Assembly: GCA_023409695.1 (NCBI GenBank)
Contig: JAEYQZ010000043.1
Location: 1-14,888, forward strand
Source: Methanobacteriota archaeon
GTDB lineage: Archaea > Methanobacteriota > Methanobacteria > Methanobacteriales > Methanobacteriaceae
Length of the DNA stretch: 14,888 nucleotides
Direction of reading: 5' to 3'
Each line of letters starts with the position of its first letter. Within the stretch, counting starts at the first letter, position 1. Both the position numbers and the translations under genes were made by a program. The notes beneath the pieces were generated by a model that saw only the letters and a program-made list of their open reading frames with translations, did no database searches and was not told the DNA's origin. Below, one piece after another: positions 7,414 through 14,826 of this stretch.

Positions 7414-7775
7414 ACTTTTTTTATTTTTAATCAAAAAAGGAATTATTTAAAACTTGTAAATTCAGGTTAATACTTCATATTTCCATCAAAATTAAATCTG
7501 CCGTTTCTATATTTACAAATCTATTAAGTTTTAATAACATCTTCTTTTGTTAAACACCAATTATGGGTGCATATTTACTTCCTAAATTTATTGTTTAATT
7601 TAATTTTTTCATTAATGAATTTGAAAAATATGCCAGGGTTTTCACAGAGTAGCATCAATTTAACTTCAAGGCAAAAAGTCAATGCAAACCATAATTTCGC
7701 TAAATTATAATTATAGGCAATATTTAAATAATTTCAAGGCAATAAATTAATATTATCAAAATAAATGATGATATT
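7414..7775. other. Intergenic region before the transporter trio
   Basis: This AT-rich stretch has no gene that I can support. Its first 250 bases show no clear structure. The last 110 bases hold the promoter of the next operon: TTCAAGGCAA occurs at 7665-7674 and 7733-7742, and AGGCAATA at 7715-7722 and 7737-7744. The TATA-like palindrome TATTTAAATA (7721-7730) lies between the AGGCAATA copies. Confidence 0.5.
7715..7744 (+). promoter_or_regulatory. Promoter with TATA box flanked by AGGCAATA direct repeats
   Basis: TATTTAAATA (7721-7730) is the likely TATA box for the small-protein/MFS/antiporter operon, 46 bases before the first ATG. AGGCAATA begins at 7715 and again at 7737, a 22-base period (two helical turns), so both copies face the same side of the DNA. 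A repressor or activator site is inferred. Confidence 0.45.
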
Positions 7776-7994
7776 ATGGATAGAAATTTCAAATTAATCT
7801 TCATTGGGTTATTGTCAATTTATATTCTAATTAATATTCTATTTTTAATAATTTTAAGCCTGGAATTTGCTTTTAATTTAAAATTATCTATTTTGGATCT
7901 ATTAAAATTTAATTTAATTATTTCTTTTTTGATAATTATACAACTAATATCTAGATTAAGTAAAGAAAGAAAAACTAAAAATTATAACGCTTAA
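7776..7994 (+). CDS. Small two-TM membrane protein, unknown
   Basis: The 72-residue protein has two hydrophobic segments (about residues 7-33 and 39-59) and a basic C-terminal tail (SRLSKERKTKNYNA), predicted to be cytoplasmic by the positive-inside rule. No family was recognised. It is probably real: GATGAT sits three bases before the ATG, a TATA box lies upstream, and the stop is only 16 bases before the preferred start of the MFS exporter gene. It may be a small accessory or regulatory subunit of the exporter, but that rests on position alone. Confidence 0.6.
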   Translation: MDRNFKLIFIGLLSIYILINILFLIILSLEFAFNLKLSILDLLKFNLIISFLIIIQLISRLSKERKTKNYNA

Positions 7995-8010
7995 TGTAAT
8001 GAGTGATAAA

Positions 8011-9594
8011 ATGAATGCAGAAATAGTAAAAAATAAAGATTCTGAACCGGGAATGGTAGTTCTGGCTACCCTTATTCTAGTAGCTGCAGTAGCCAATTTA
8101 AATTTATCAGTTGCTAACGTAGCTCTGCCGTCCATAGGTTTAGCATTTAATGCTTCACAAGTTCAGATTAATATGGTAGCTGTAGGCTTTTCACTTGGCC
8201 TGGCTTCTTCCGTGCTGTGGTTTGGTGCTCTAGGTGATCATCACGGCCGAAAAATGATGCTCATAATAGGAACTATCATAGCCATACCTGCATCTTTAAT
8301 TGCAGGTTTTGCCCCAACTGTTGATGTGCTGGTTTTAGCCCGTATAATGGGAGGTTTAGCAGCAGGAATGTCATTTCCAACTACTTTAGCGATAATAACT
8401 GCATTGTGGTCAGGCCCAAATCGGACAAGATCTATTGCACTTTGGTCAGGCGTAGGCGCTGCTATTGCAGCTCTAGGACCTCTTCTCTCAGGATATCTTC
8501 TCATATCTCATGATTGGGGATCTGTATTCTTAATCACATTGCCCCTGGCAGTAATATCATTAATTATGGCCATTAAGTTCGTCCCATCCCATGTAAATGA
8601 GACAAAAAATCCAGTGGACAACCTTGGAGGATTAATGTCTCTTATCCTTATAGGAATATTAATTTTAGCTATTAACTTTGCTCCAGTACCCAGTATAAGG
8701 ACTTTCGTAATTGTTTTAATAATTGTAGCAGCTGTCATTGGATTTTTATTTATAAAACACCAGCGGAGTATACCCAACCCCCTTTATGATCTGAAAGTCG
8801 CTGGCAGGAGGATTTTCTGGGTAGCGGCAAGCGCAGGGATAATTGTTTTTGGAGCGCTTATGGGTGCCATGTACATTGGGCAGCAGTTTTTACAAAATGT
8901 TCTAGGTTATTCGACCTTTGATGCAGGACTTTCAATTATACCTGCAGCAATTCTCATGATTCTGGTGGCACCGCAGTCTGCCAAGCTAGTTGAATCACAT
9001 GGATCCAGGTTTACACTTCTTGCAGGTTATTTATTCTGCTTATTAGGATTCTTGACTATGCTATTGCTATGGAAAGAGGGTATACCCTACTGGCAGGTCG
9101 GGCTGGCTTATGCATTAGTCGGAATTGGTGTTGGATTAGCAGGAACTCCTGCATCCCATTCCCTTACTGGATCCGTTCCAGTTAAACGTGTTGGTATGGC
9201 CTCAGGTACAGCAGACCTGCAGCGAGATTTTGGTGGTGCAATTATGACCTCAATCTTTGGTACATTACTTACAGCAGGTTATGCCTCTTCATTTGCTGCA
9301 AAAATCAATAATGCTCCTCAACAAATCTCAGCCAGCGTGGAAACAACACTTCAAAAATCATTTGCCAGTGCTACTACCCTTGCTCAACAGTACCCCCAAT
9401 ATTCAGATCAGATAATAGCCGGAGCGAAAGCATCCTTTTTAGCAGGAGACCGATGGGCCTACCTTGCCGGGATCATTGCTATTTTAATTGGGGCCGCAAT
9501 TGTGTTTTATAAGTTTCCAAATATGGAAGAAGAGAAAAAATTACTTGATCAGTACTACAAAGAAGATACAAAAATAGAAGACATGGAAAATTAA
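8011..9594 (+). CDS. MFS exporter, DHA2 (EmrB/QacA-like) 14-TM family
   Basis: The protein has 527 residues from the preferred ATG at 8011. That start has AGTGAT three bases upstream; the in-frame ATG at 7999 has no ribosome site. The length and about 14 hydrophobic segments fit the DHA2 drug:H+ antiporters. Motif A, GALGDHHGRKMM, lies between TM2 and TM3 (~73-84), and an antiporter motif C-like GAAIAALGPLLSGYLL lies in TM5. The TM1 motif reads LNLSVANVALP where the family usually has LDxTxVNVALP, so the first acidic residue is replaced by Asn. Such pumps export amphipathic drugs, dyes, bile salts or other hydrophobic compounds using the proton (or sodium) gradient; the substrate is not predictable. 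The CPA1 antiporter gene starts 15 bases after its stop. Confidence 0.92.
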   Translation: MNAEIVKNKDSEPGMVVLATLILVAAVANLNLSVANVALPSIGLAFNASQVQINMVAVGFSLGLASSVLWFGALGDHHGRKMMLIIGTIIAIPASLIAGFAPTVDVLVLARIMGGLAAGMSFPTTLAIITALWSGPNRTRSIALWSGVGAAIAALGPLLSGYLLISHDWGSVFLITLPLAVISLIMAIKFVPSHVNETKNPVDNLGGLMSLILIGILILAINFAPVPSIRTFVIVLIIVAAVIGFLFIKHQRSIPNPLYDLKVAGRRIFWVAASAGIIVFGALMGAMYIGQQFLQNVLGYSTFDAGLSIIPAAILMILVAPQSAKLVESHGSRFTLLAGYLFCLLGFLTMLLLWKEGIPYWQVGLAYALVGIGVGLAGTPASHSLTGSVPVKRVGMASGTADLQRDFGGAIMTSIFGTLLTAGYASSFAAKINNAPQQISASVETTLQKSFASATTLAQQYPQYSDQIIAGAKASFLAGDRWAYLAGIIAILIGAAIVFYKFPNMEEEKKLLDQYYKEDTKIEDMEN

Positions 9595-9609
9595 TCCACA
9601 GGTGATTTT

Positions 9610-10860
9610 ATGGTTGAAATTCTATTCTTTTTTGTTATACTTTTAATAGTGGCAATTTTTTCCCGTTTAATCGGCAAATTGCCGGTTAGTTTTCAGATGA
9701 TATTTATCGTTGCAGGAATGCTGACAGGATGGCTCGTTACAGGATATGTGGACATTACAAAGCCACCATATTCAACCATAATTTTTTTAATAGCTGAAAT
9801 AGCCCTTGTTCTTGTTCTTTTCAGTGATGCATCCCGAGTAGGGTTAAAAGCATTGAATAATAATCTAAGCACTCGACTGCTTACCATAGGTTTACCCCTT
9901 ACCGTTATTTTAGGAGTGATAACAGCGACATTATTATTCCCCAGCGTGCCGTGGTGGGTAGCAGGAATTATAGGCGCTGCCCTAGCACCGACTGATGCAG
10001 CTTTAGGGCAGATAGTAGTTCAAAACAAGAAAGTACCTGAGAGAATACGGAAGACAATTGAAATAGAGAGCGGATTAAATGATGGAGGTTCAGTCCCATT
10101 TCTTCTGGTTTTTATAGCCATTGGTTTAGCTGCAGAAGCTTTTAGACCAATGGGTTACTTTATTCAGGTTGCCCTGGAACAAATTGGTTTTGGAATAATT
10201 GTAGGTTTGTTATTGGGAATTGGAGGAGGATGGCTGGTTTTAAAAGCCAGGGAAAAAGATTGGATCACTCCCAACTTCCAGAGAATAGCTTTTTTAGCAA
10301 TGGCAATACTTACATTTCTTATAGCAGATCAAATAGGCGGAAGTGGGTTTATAGCTGCTTTTATCGGCGGTTTAGCATTAGGATATGTTGTTAAGGATGC
10401 AGGAAAAATTTTAATCGATTTCTCAGAGACAGAAGGGCAGTTATTAAATTTAACAGTCTTTTTCCTTTTAGGAATAGTTATACTTCCATTACTCTTGAAT
10501 TTAACCTGGCAGATAATTCTTTATGCTGTTTTAAGTTTGACTGTCATCAGGATGTTACCTGTGGCCATATCACTAATTGGCACCAAACTGGATTTTGATA
10601 CAGTTCTATTTATCGGTTGGTTTGGTCCTAGAGGCTTAGCATCCATAGTATTGGCCCTTTTAGCTTTAGAGGAGCTGAAAGTATTTCCTGGAGACAATAC
10701 TTTTATTTCAGTTGTTTTCATTACGGTGCTGTTAAGTGTTTTTGCACACGGATTTACAGCTTCACCTTTATCCTCCATTTATTCAAGAAGAATAAAGCAT
10801 GAAGAACCTGAAATAGAAACGAATGACGGAAAAGGATCATTACCTCCTGAAAGTAAGTAA
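9610..10860 (+). CDS. Na+(K+)/H+ antiporter, CPA1 family
   Basis: The 416-residue protein of about 12 TM segments has the CPA1 signature. AALAPTDAALG (~123-133, D129) is the ion-binding unwound segment. EIESGLNDGGSVPF (~151-164) carries the family's Asn-Asp pair (N157, D158). GPRGLASIVLALLALEE matches the conserved GPRG helix near the C-terminus. It exchanges Na+ (or K+) for H+ across the cytoplasmic membrane for pH and salt homeostasis. A short hydrophilic, acidic tail (EEPEIETNDGKG) follows, with no large regulatory domain. GGTGAT lies three bases before the ATG. The 15-base gap after the MFS gene means one operon, and pairing an ion exchanger with an H+-coupled exporter may link both to the same gradient. 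It converges with the AI-2E gene. Confidence 0.93.
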   Translation: MVEILFFFVILLIVAIFSRLIGKLPVSFQMIFIVAGMLTGWLVTGYVDITKPPYSTIIFLIAEIALVLVLFSDASRVGLKALNNNLSTRLLTIGLPLTVILGVITATLLFPSVPWWVAGIIGAALAPTDAALGQIVVQNKKVPERIRKTIEIESGLNDGGSVPFLLVFIAIGLAAEAFRPMGYFIQVALEQIGFGIIVGLLLGIGGGWLVLKAREKDWITPNFQRIAFLAMAILTFLIADQIGGSGFIAAFIGGLALGYVVKDAGKILIDFSETEGQLLNLTVFFLLGIVILPLLLNLTWQIILYAVLSLTVIRMLPVAISLIGTKLDFDTVLFIGWFGPRGLASIVLALLALEELKVFPGDNTFISVVFITVLLSVFAHGFTASPLSSIYSRRIKHEEPEIETNDGKGSLPPESK

Positions 10861-10914
10861 TTATAATTATTTTCAGAAATGTTAGCAACACAAAACTGAA
10901 ATTTATATATTCAT

Positions 10915-11925
10915 TTATTTCTCCTTCTTCTGCTTACCAATAGTTAATTCTACATCTTCATCACTGGCCATAAGTAATGCTAGCCATCGTGTTTCATCAA
11001 AGTTTTCCAGATATTTTATGATGATTAGAGTCAATGGCACGCCTAGGAAAAATCCAACAGGCCCTAAAATCCACCCCCATACAAATAATGAAGCAAATAC
11101 TACATAAACTGACATTTGAAGTCCTTTTCCAGTTAGTCTGGGAAATATATAGCTTTCTGCAATGGTATTGATTATAATAAAGAAAAGTCCCATTATTATA
11201 GCTGCCTGTATTCCATATTTACTCCAGGCTACCAACACCGGAGGAATCGCTGCTATTACAATACCCAAATAAGGAATAAATCCAAGTATGAATGTTAATA
11301 AACCCCAGAGTACTGCAAAGTTAATGTCAAATATGAAAAGAACACCTGCAACACCTACGCCGTAAATAAGGTTTATCTTTACCCTAATTATAAAATATTT
11401 AATGAAATCGCCGACAAGAGCAAAAGTTTTATTCAAAGTAAGATTATCTGCACCTAATCCTTTGATCAATCTTTTTTTTATTTGAGGGAGCTCATAAACT
11501 AAGAATATCACAGCAAATATAATGAAAGTACCATCCGCTATAAGTCCCTTTATATTCGTTACTGGTATATTAGAAACAATAAACTCAATTATTTGATTTC
11601 CGTATTGTGCAAGGAAACTAGCTGATTTTATCGATAAACTAGGGAGTGACTGTACTAATTGAGACAATGTTACTACCAGAAATGCCAATATTCCCAGACC
11701 CAAAATAAAAATTCCTAGAAGAGTTACTAACATCCCAATGTTGTATGAAATACCTCTTTTTTCCAACCATTTCAAAAAAGGGTAGATAAGTAAGCTCAAG
11801 AATATAGAAAGCAGTATAAGACTAGTTATAGGTGCAGTAAATTTCAATACAACTACAGCAGATAAAATAACAACTATTATAATAATTTGTCGAAGAAATG
11901 GAGGTATTTTAAAGCTATTAGCCAT
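10915..11925 (-). CDS. AI-2E family (PerM/UPF0118) membrane permease
   Basis: The 336-residue protein has the AI-2E family pattern: two N-terminal hydrophobic spans (ILSAVVVLKF... and LILLSIFLSLLIYPFLKWLEKRG), a third span near 60-85, a long extracytoplasmic segment, and a C-terminal hydrophobic block that includes GLLTFILGFIPYLGIVIAAIPPVLVAW and the conserved GWILGPVGFFLGVPLTLIIIKYLEN. Members are exporters or antiporters; TqsA is linked to AI-2, and others carry Na+/H+ or other solutes. In a methanogen AI-2 transport is not implied, and the substrate is unknown. The ATG at 11925 has an AGGGA ribosome site at longer spacing than the other genes. The end converges with the antiporter gene across 54 bases of AT-rich sequence. 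Confidence 0.92.
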   Translation of the reverse strand: MANSFKIPPFLRQIIIIVVILSAVVVLKFTAPITSLILLSIFLSLLIYPFLKWLEKRGISYNIGMLVTLLGIFILGLGILAFLVVTLSQLVQSLPSLSIKSASFLAQYGNQIIEFIVSNIPVTNIKGLIADGTFIIFAVIFLVYELPQIKKRLIKGLGADNLTLNKTFALVGDFIKYFIIRVKINLIYGVGVAGVLFIFDINFAVLWGLLTFILGFIPYLGIVIAAIPPVLVAWSKYGIQAAIIMGLFFIIINTIAESYIFPRLTGKGLQMSVYVVFASLFVWGWILGPVGFFLGVPLTLIIIKYLENFDETRWLALLMASDEDVELTIGKQKKEK

Positions 11926-12156
11926 TTTTAAGTCCCTTTATTGAAATTTAACCATAAAATTAATAAAAAATAAAGAGTTTTTAGAATTTTTGATCTATAT
12001 TGACAACTCCCATCAGATGTACTTTGAGTTTGTACAACGTTTCCACCTTGAGGCAACTATATAATTAAAGTATAATTATCTTTATTCTCTATAGATACGG
12101 TGACATGACCGGGATTACATTTTTGAAGTTAATCTTATCTCACAAATTAGAATGTT

Positions 12157-12363
12157 CTAATCAAATAGCAGATCATACTCTTCTTCTGTTATTACTCCTT
12201 TATTTCGCAGTAGTTTAGCTAATTTATTTAATGTATCGGGATCAAAAGACTCCCCCACATCATCGGATTGTTCTGATGGCTTATTAATTTCATTCATTGC
12301 CATCATTCTCCTTCTTGTCCTTCTTCTAGCTCCACCTCTTCCTAAAGGTCCTAAATCTGGCAT
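12157..12363 (-). CDS. SHOCT-domain miniprotein with Arg-rich N-terminus
   Basis: The protein has 68 residues. Residues ~42-68 (DTLNKLAKLLRNKGVITEEEYDLLFD) match the SHOCT short C-terminal domain (L..L..L...G.IT.eEf...). SHOCT domains are thought to mediate oligomerisation or protein contacts and usually end larger, often membrane, proteins. Here the N-terminus is RGGARRRTRRRMM (9-21), strongly basic, then an acidic/polar linker. A positive patch joined to a small oligomerisation unit could bind nucleic acid or acidic lipid; that is inference. AGTGAT stands three bases before the ATG, supporting translation. It is upstream of the AI-2E gene on the same strand but 231 bases away. Confidence 0.75.
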   Translation of the reverse strand: MPDLGPLGRGGARRRTRRRMMAMNEINKPSEQSDDVGESFDPDTLNKLAKLLRNKGVITEEEYDLLFD

Positions 12364-12810
12364 AATATCACTACCTTTCTAGTTAAATTAAATTTAATAT
12401 TTAATAAATTATTATATTAGTAAATATAAATAATTATGTATTATTAAAATATTTATGCACACTATTATTTAAAAAAATGTATAAAATGAGAAATTTAATC
12501 CTTACTTCATTTAAAATCTAATATTTGCCAATGTTTTAGCCATTATGGCTTATTTATGTCACATATAGCACCAATATTAGTTTTAAAGTGCAAAATCCTT
12601 TTATATAAAAAACTCCACATAATGAATTACTTAAATAAAACTCATATTAATGGTAAAAATTTTATATTCTACTATAAAAAGAAAAGGAATATTTAATTAG
12701 AAACTATTATAATAATTATATCAAATTATAATTAATTTAAAAATTAATTTTTATGGAATAACTTCATATTTATATCAAAAAGGGCTTAAATAACCCATAT
12801 CGGTGAAAAA
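12364..12810. other. Long AT-rich intergenic region between SHOCT and DUF356-like genes
   Basis: No gene can be supported here. The region holds divergent promoters, several TATA-like runs (for example TTTTATATAAAA at 12599-12610), and a 13-base palindrome AGCCATTATGGCT (12538-12550). The promoter for the plus-strand gene is at its right end. No stable RNA was recognised. Confidence 0.4.
12769..12776 (+). promoter_or_regulatory. TATA box of the DUF356-like gene
   Basis: TTTATATC lies 35-42 bases before the ATG at 12811, giving a short leader that carries GGTGAA at 12802-12807. Confidence 0.45.
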
Positions 12811-13173
12811 ATGACTCTAATTTTAATACGTGCAAACAGCCAAGGAAAACTATTAAATGCCATTGCAGACATTGAACGGCATGCTAATTTAAAAATATCA
12901 GGAAAACCAAAGATAATTGAACCTCAAATCGCAGATAAACTGGCCAAAGGGATCCTTAAACAGAATTTAAGATCAAAATGTGAAATAGCATCTCTTGTAA
13001 GTGTTTTAGATGACACAACAAAAAGTATAATGCATATTAAAAAAATACACCCTCCAGCACACATTGTGGTTGTAAGTGAGGAATATAAAGAATTTGAAGA
13101 AATTAAAAAGATATTTAATAGATTACCTGTACTTAAAGGCTATTATTCACACAAATCAGCCCATTCAGATTAA
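12811..13173 (+). CDS. Conserved archaeal protein, DUF356-like
   Basis: This 120-residue soluble protein opens MTLILIRANSQGKLLNAIADIERHANLKISGKPKI and has a central KIHPPAHIVVVS motif. The pattern recalls the DUF356 family of methanogen proteins; that assignment is from memory and not certain. It looks like a small alpha/beta fold with several hydrophobic strands. C57 is its only cysteine and no catalytic motif is evident. The function is unknown. The start is well supported by GGTGAA three bases before the ATG and a TATA box just upstream. It converges with the zinc-ribbon gene, with only 23 bases between their ends. Confidence 0.75.
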   Translation: MTLILIRANSQGKLLNAIADIERHANLKISGKPKIIEPQIADKLAKGILKQNLRSKCEIASLVSVLDDTTKSIMHIKKIHPPAHIVVVSEEYKEFEEIKKIFNRLPVLKGYYSHKSAHSD

Positions 13174-13196
13174 AAATCTTTATTTAATCACTAATA

Positions 13197-13859
13197 TTAT
13201 TTTTCAGCTTTAATTAAAAGGTCTCGTATTGAAATACCTATTACTCCCCCAATAAGGCCAAAAAGAGCAAGGATCAGTATGGCGCCGCTCATTTCAAAGA
13301 TGACTATTTCTATATTAAATAAAATATCATCAATAAATAGAAAATTACCTCTAAAACCTAGAATTATCAATGCAGCTATTACACCAACTACAACTCCATC
13401 TATGGCCCCGTCTTCACTTTTTCCTCCAGCAATTAGCGATGCAACTATTCCCCCAATTAGAAGCAGTAACAATGCATAATTTGAATTCGCAAATAAGAAC
13501 GTAGGAATTACTACAATTAAAATACCTACAATAATTGCCACTGCCCTTAATATCCATTTATTAGATGTAAATTTCAGCGTATTTTTATTAGCATCAGAAG
13601 AGCTAGTTTTTTCATTTTTGGTATCTTTTATCATTTTACCACATGATTTACAGTATTTTTCGCCAGTATTATTCTTATTTCCGCAATCAGGACAAATGTT
13701 AAACTCATTTATAGGATCTAATTCTTCGTCAAAATGTGCTCCGAAATTTTGAACGTAGTTAAGTGAACCACCGCATTCACATGACTCAAAATCACTTGGC
13801 TTTTCTCCTTTTTTAAGCTTGTAATAGCCACCACATTTTTCGCAGATAAGATAAGACAT
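13197..13859 (-). CDS. Double zinc-ribbon membrane protein
   Basis: The 220-residue protein carries two N-terminal zinc-binding sites. The first is C6-x2-C9 with C27-x-C29. The second is a zinc ribbon, C56-x2-C59 with C70-x2-C73 (ICPDCGNKN...YCKSCGK). A polar linker (to ~100) follows, then four hydrophobic segments (about 104-126, 129-146, 152-168, 186-208). The glycine-rich TM region (GGIVASLIAGGKSEDGAIDGVVVGVIAALI) resembles the DUF5518-type membrane proteins common in Methanobacteriales. The ribbons should face the cytoplasm and may bind a protein or nucleic acid partner; the function is unknown. GAGGTG precedes the ATG in the same register as the other genes. Confidence 0.8.
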   Translation of the reverse strand: MSYLICEKCGGYYKLKKGEKPSDFESCECGGSLNYVQNFGAHFDEELDPINEFNICPDCGNKNNTGEKYCKSCGKMIKDTKNEKTSSSDANKNTLKFTSNKWILRAVAIIVGILIVVIPTFLFANSNYALLLLLIGGIVASLIAGGKSEDGAIDGVVVGVIAALIILGFRGNFLFIDDILFNIEIVIFEMSGAILILALFGLIGGVIGISIRDLLIKAEK

Positions 13860-13943
13860 GTAAACACCTCAACTGAGACAATACACACTAATATTTGGTT
13901 TTTAACGTTAATAAATTTTTAATAAATTAAGATTAATACGTAC

Positions 13944-14609
13944 CTAATTAGAATTAATTACACTTCTATTTTTTAAAATAACAATCATAATTCCAGGGAA
14001 TAAAATAGCCGCTGCAAAAGCAAATAAAAAGGAATTAATATGTGCAGAATAAGCTCCAACAGCTGCATATACTACAGATATACCTAAGTTAGATATTATA
14101 GCCATTAACATAAAGCGATTAAATTTCATATGGCCAATTCCAGCAAATAGCACTGAAGTTTCAGCAAGTAGTGGAACTGAACGTGAAATAATAATTATCC
14201 AGTCTCCATACTTCTTTTGAAGGGATTCAAATCTAGAAATTTCTTTTGAGTCAGCAAATCGTTCAGCTGCGGGACGTCCAAACTTATCCCCAATCCAGTA
14301 TCCTATTAAACAGCTGATTGTCATACCTATTAAAGAAATAAAAGTTCCGCCTATAAATCCTAAAAAATATCCTCCGGCTGTACTTAATATACTAGAAGGA
14401 ACTGGAGCTACAATATCAATAGATAATAAAGATCCAATAACTATACTCGCAATTAGCTTAGAAGGTTCAGATTGAAAAAAACTGTTAGTCCAATTATCTA
14501 AAGAATCTCCAAATAAGATAAATGGGATCAAAAGAAGAGTTATAATTGCAATTGTTAATAATATCCATTTAATTCTGATTTGGGTTTCTAAATTTACCTT
14601 ATTTTGCAA
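13944..14609 (-). CDS. VTT/DedA-like (TVP38/TMEM64) membrane protein
   Basis: The 221-residue polytopic protein has the VTT domain: a re-entrant/TM block AGGYFLGFIGGTFISLIGMTISCLIGYWIGDKFGRPAAERF (~78-119) and the downstream SRSVPLLAETSVLFAGIGHMKFNRF segment (~142-167), which matches the R..P......aG...m....F motif of the DedA/TVP38 superfamily. Bacterial members include UptA-type flippases that recycle undecaprenyl phosphate, and eukaryotic relatives are lipid scramblases. Lipid or polyprenyl-phosphate flipping is therefore a reasonable guess, interesting in an organism that makes pseudomurein on a polyprenyl carrier. The start codon is TTG, with only a weak GGAAG upstream, but no in-frame ATG precedes the first TM. 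A strong TATA box lies about 40 bases upstream. Confidence 0.85.
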   Translation of the reverse strand: MQNKVNLETQIRIKWILLTIAIITLLLIPFILFGDSLDNWTNSFFQSEPSKLIASIVIGSLLSIDIVAPVPSSILSTAGGYFLGFIGGTFISLIGMTISCLIGYWIGDKFGRPAAERFADSKEISRFESLQKKYGDWIIIISRSVPLLAETSVLFAGIGHMKFNRFMLMAIISNLGISVVYAAVGAYSAHINSFLFAFAAAILFPGIMIVILKNRSVINSN

Positions 14610-14644
14610 GATTTAACTTCCACAATTATTTATAATATAATATT

Positions 14645-14657
14645 TTTTATATAAAAA
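14645..14657 (-). promoter_or_regulatory. TATA box of the VTT/DedA-like gene
   Basis: On the minus strand CTTTTTATATAAA lies about 36-48 bases before the TTG start. It is a strong archaeal TATA match in an otherwise AT-rich region that holds no gene between 14610 and 14826. Confidence 0.45.
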
Positions 14658-14826
14658 GTATTATTAATATATGTAATCTAAAATAAATAGTTTTATGGAA
14701 ATTCTATAGAATTCATTGCAAAATAACACTTAATTAATTCAAATTCAATTAGAATAGTAAAAACCTATAGAATACAATAAATTAAATTAAAAAAGATTAG
14801 AACTAATTAAAAATTGAATTTAATAA

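Noticed and set aside
10871..10901. TTTCAG/CTGAAA hairpin between the convergent antiporter and AI-2E genes
   Set aside because: Six-bp stem with a 19-base loop; too weak to call a terminator.
12105..12215. 36-codon plus-strand frame after GGTGAC, antisense to the SHOCT gene
   Set aside because: Ribosome-site spacing does not fit the register of the other genes, and the poly-Leu stretch is the antisense of the SHOCT coding sequence.
12622..12696. Short plus-strand frame of about 24 codons in the long intergenic region
   Set aside because: No ribosome site, low-complexity composition, nothing recognisable.
12783..12797. GGGCTTAAATAACCC dyad between TATA box and ribosome site of the DUF356-like gene
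   Set aside because: Only three outer pairs are continuous; the inner positions mismatch, so it is weak evidence for an operator.
14698..14775. CTATAGAAT direct repeats near the right end
   Set aside because: Two AT-rich copies only, no spacer regularity; not a CRISPR or mobile element end.
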